From positions 1 to 24,933 of the forward strand of contig JBBWZQ010000357.1 in the NCBI GenBank assembly GCA_039649115.1: DNA of 24,933 nt, read 5' to 3'. The notes below the pieces were generated by a model that had not been told where the DNA came from, searched no databases, and saw only the letters and a list, made by a program, of their open reading frames with translations. A program made the position numbers and the translations under genes. The DNA comes from DATEJJ01 sp039649115 (GTDB taxonomy: Bacteria; Actinomycetota; Actinomycetes; Mycobacteriales; Micromonosporaceae). This document shows, piece after piece, positions 23,176 through 24,933 of the stretch (its first letter is position 1; each line of letters begins with the position of its first letter).

Positions 23176-24135
23176 ATGTCTTCCGTGGAAGCTAACTTGC
23201 GCTGGGCGGCCGTGACCGCCGTCGCGCCCGTGACCTGGGGTGCGACGTACTTCGTGACCCGGCAGTTCCTGCCGGCGGATGCCCCGTTGTGGGGCGGGGT
23301 CCTGCGCGCGCTGCCCGCCGGGCTACTGCTTCTGCTGTTACGCCGCCGCCTGCCGCGCGGCTCCTGGTGGTGGAGGTCGCTCGTCCTCGGAACGCTCAAC
23401 ATGGGCGCCTTCTTCGCGCTCGTGTACCTGGCCGCACAGCTCCTGGCGACCAGCATCGCCTCGACCGTCATGGCCACGTCGTCCATGGTCATCATGCTGA
23501 TCGCCTGGCTGATCCTGTCGGAACGACCACGCCTGCCGGCCGTGGGCGGCGCCGTCGTCGGCATCGGCGGAGTGTGCCTGATGCTGCTTTCCGGCGCGCA
23601 CGCCGTCGATCCCGTGGGCGTGCTCGCGTCCGTGGCCGCCATGCTGATGTCATCGGCGGGGTACGTCCTCGCGAAGCGGTGGACGGCGCACGCCGACGTG
23701 ATATCCACGACGTCCTGGCAGCTCATTGGGGGCGGACTGGTCCTGTTGCCGTTGGCTGCCGCGGTCGAGGGCGGTCCGCCGGCACCGGACGGGCCTGCCC
23801 TGCTCGGGTTCGCCTACGTGAGTGTCGTCGCCACGGCTGTGGCATTCGCGTGCTGGTTCACCGGCCTACACCATCTGAACGCCGCAACCGTGGGGTTGGT
23901 CGGTCTTCTCAACCCGGTCACCGGTGTACTGCTCGGCGCCGGCGTTTCCGGAGACAGCCTCACCGCGCAGCAGGTCGCCGGGCTCGTGCTGGTCCTGCTC
24001 GGAGTTGTGGTCGGCCAGCCGGCCACGGCTCGCCTCTTCGACGCAACGTTGCGTCATGTCCCGGCGTCGGACGCCTCGACGACCGTCCAGCGACCGACCG
24101 CACGGTACGCCGAGTCATACAGGTCCGAACCCTGA
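23176..24135 (+). CDS. EamA-family (DMT superfamily) transporter
   Basis: 319 aa with ten TM segments arranged as two EamA repeats (about 8-138 and 152-292). Recognisable features are PVTWGATYFVTRQFLP at the first TM and the second-repeat segments FAYVSVVATAVAFACWF and GLLNPVTGVLLG. Members export metabolites, amino acids or drugs across the inner membrane; the substrate is not known. ATG 23176 is preceded by GGAAGG 4 nt upstream. The second MarR operator lies within its first codons. The 3' end overlaps the convergent small gene by 82 nt. The C-terminal 25 residues are hydrophilic and may be cytoplasmic. Confidence 0.92.
   Translation: MSSVEANLRWAAVTAVAPVTWGATYFVTRQFLPADAPLWGGVLRALPAGLLLLLLRRRLPRGSWWWRSLVLGTLNMGAFFALVYLAAQLLATSIASTVMATSSMVIMLIAWLILSERPRLPAVGGAVVGIGGVCLMLLSGAHAVDPVGVLASVAAMLMSSAGYVLAKRWTAHADVISTTSWQLIGGGLVLLPLAAAVEGGPPAPDGPALLGFAYVSVVATAVAFACWFTGLHHLNAATVGLVGLLNPVTGVLLGAGVSGDSLTAQQVAGLVLVLLGVVVGQPATARLFDATLRHVPASDASTTVQRPTARYAESYRSEP
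23180..23191. promoter_or_regulatory. MarR operator candidate 2
   Basis: CTTCCGTGGAAG, same arms as candidate 1, centre 21 bp away (two helical turns, same DNA face). The flanks AGCTTCC and GGAAGCT also make the two sites one larger inverted repeat. Confidence 0.65.
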
Positions 24136-24257
24136 CCAGGCTTCAATTCGATCTGTTGAACCGCGCCTCCCCAGTAGCGAAGTATCCGCCCGAGCTCCTT
24201 GCCCGGCTCGCCGTCGGCCACCCAGCCGTCCAGATCCACCTCAAGAACGAACTTCAC
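24054..24257 (-). CDS. Small protein of unknown function
   Basis: 67 aa, soluble. It starts at a GTG with GGAGG about 7 nt upstream. Notable segments are KFVLEVDLDG, ELGRILRYWGGAV and DLYDSAYRAVGRWTV; they resemble a family of small actinobacterial proteins often seen beside short GntR regulators, from memory and not verified. It lies 119 nt after the GntR gene on the same strand and may be co-transcribed. Its last 82 nt overlap the end of the EamA gene on the other strand, in contrast to other gene ends in the window, which overlap by 59 nt or less. No function can be given. Confidence 0.65.
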   Translation of the reverse strand: MKFVLEVDLDGWVADGEPGKELGRILRYWGGAVQQIELKPGQGSDLYDSAYRAVGRWTVVEASDAGT

Positions 24258-24376
24258 GGCACGGTCCTCCCCATCATCAATGTGAACAGCCCTCGGGTGT
24301 CGTGGTGCTCCGAGCGCCTCCTGGTTCGGCTGGGCGGCCCGCGGCGCCTGGTGCTGTGGCCCCGGACGGCGCCGGA

Positions 24377-24760
24377 TCAGCGCACCCGCAACCGCCAGCC
24401 GTCGGTAGCCAGGATCGTGGGCCCATCCGTATCCCCGTCGCGGGTCACCTCGAAGACCGGGATGGCCTCGTCGATGTCCAGCTCGTCGAGTTCCCGCTCG
24501 ACCGGCATGCGCGCACCCACCTCGTTGCCGGAACTCAGCCAGAACGTACGCCGCTCGGACACCTGGCGTACGAACCGGCCGTACGGGTGGCGCACCTCCA
24601 CCAAGCCCTCGTATGTCACCACGTCCAGCGCCTTCCTGGCGGTACCGCGGGACACGCCGTACTCCGCCTGGAAGTCCTTCTCGGCGGGTATCCGCTTACC
24701 CGGGCCGTAGACGCCGGACTCGATCCGGTCGCGGATGTCGCCCGCGATGCGCCGGTACAT
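24377..24760 (-). CDS. Short GntR-family transcriptional regulator
   Basis: 127 aa. The N-terminal 70 residues are a GntR winged helix (YRRIAGDIRDRIESGVYG, PAEKDFQAEYGVSRGTARKA, YEGLVEVRHPYGRFV). Only about 55 residues follow, too few for a UTRA or FCD ligand domain, so it either lacks an effector domain or senses through a small one. Short GntR repressors of this kind act in conjugative elements of Streptomyces (KorSA-like), though nothing else of such an element is visible. ATG 24760 has GGAG 5 nt upstream; ATG 24787 is in frame and adds nine residues. An operator-like site lies over its promoter. Confidence 0.88.
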   Translation of the reverse strand: MYRRIAGDIRDRIESGVYGPGKRIPAEKDFQAEYGVSRGTARKALDVVTYEGLVEVRHPYGRFVRQVSERRTFWLSSGNEVGARMPVERELDELDIDEAIPVFEVTRDGDTDGPTILATDGWRLRVR

Positions 24761-24829
24761 GGGGACTCCACGGCTGCGCTTGGCCATGCGGCGGACCGTA
24801 CAGATGACTAGATGGGGCCCATCAATGTG

Positions 24830-24842
24830 GATACGTCTATAC
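24830..24842. promoter_or_regulatory. GntR-type operator candidate upstream of the GntR gene
   Basis: GATACGTCTATAC contains an imperfect GTCTAKAC core like GntR-family sites, and overlaps a possible minus-strand -10 (TATAGA, 24840-24835). The position suits autorepression. The same 13-mer with one change occurs at 16595-16607. Confidence 0.45.
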
Positions 24843-24933
24843 AAACATACATCGTGGTGGCTGCGTGCTGCCCGGAGCTGGCCGTACGAGTGACCGGCCG
24901 CCGTGATGATGGGCGTTCAGGAGCAGGCCGTAC

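Noticed and set aside
24854..24933. Possible gene start running off the right edge (+)
   Set aside because: GTG at 24854 opens a frame to the window end, but with no ribosome binding site or recognisable motif in 26 residues it is too weak to call.

Overview
This is a high-GC window from an actinobacterium. The GC-rich third codon positions, frequent GTG starts, several apparently leaderless promoters and the gene families point to an Actinoplanes/Dactylosporangium-like (Micromonosporaceae-type) genome. That placement is inference, because no rRNA or other taxonomic marker is present. No rRNA, tRNA, insertion sequence or CRISPR array was seen. About 24 protein genes are supported.

Layout. 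1-795: no gene; a degenerate 20-22 bp tandem-repeat array (246-495) and a second short-repeat block (667-756). 796-2070 (-): secreted vanadium-dependent haloperoxidase with the whole vanadate pocket conserved. 2320-4965 (+): membrane-anchored PAS-GGDEF-EAL c-di-GMP protein. 4907-5521 (-): six-TM protein. 5622-8214 (+): histidine kinase, NarL-type regulator and PEP mutase/isocitrate lyase-like enzyme, in a tight operon. 8299-10479 (+): FUSC-type membrane protein, convergent with a DUF2786 protein (10466-11839, -). 11969-12463 (+): orphan PemK/MazF-like protein.

12487-15967 is a cold-adaptation block made of two facing units. One is cold-shock protein then DEAD-box RNA helicase (+). The other is cold-shock protein then membrane fatty-acid desaturase (-). 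Both start with a long 5' leader that shares a -10 position, a near-identical 16-nt box beside the predicted transcription start, a second box and a GC hairpin before the ribosome binding site. I regard this shared leader as the most interesting signal in the window.

16090-18348 holds accessory-type genes: a coupled pair of small unknown proteins (+), and an XRE/ImmA-IrrE metallopeptidase coupled to an unknown 213-aa protein (-). 18430-21015 (-): DUF2306-like membrane protein and a second histidine kinase/NarL regulator pair. 21174-22634 (+): APC-type permease. 22647-24135: divergent MarR repressor and EamA exporter, with a shared symmetric -10 and two palindromic operators 21 bp apart. 24054-24760 (-): short GntR repressor followed by a small unknown protein, with an operator-like site over the GntR promoter.

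Together the genes are mostly sensing, transport and stress functions: two two-component systems, c-di-GMP turnover, drug/metabolite export and cold acclimation, with a few possible horizontally acquired regulators. Identifications come from reading motifs in the translations; no database search was possible.
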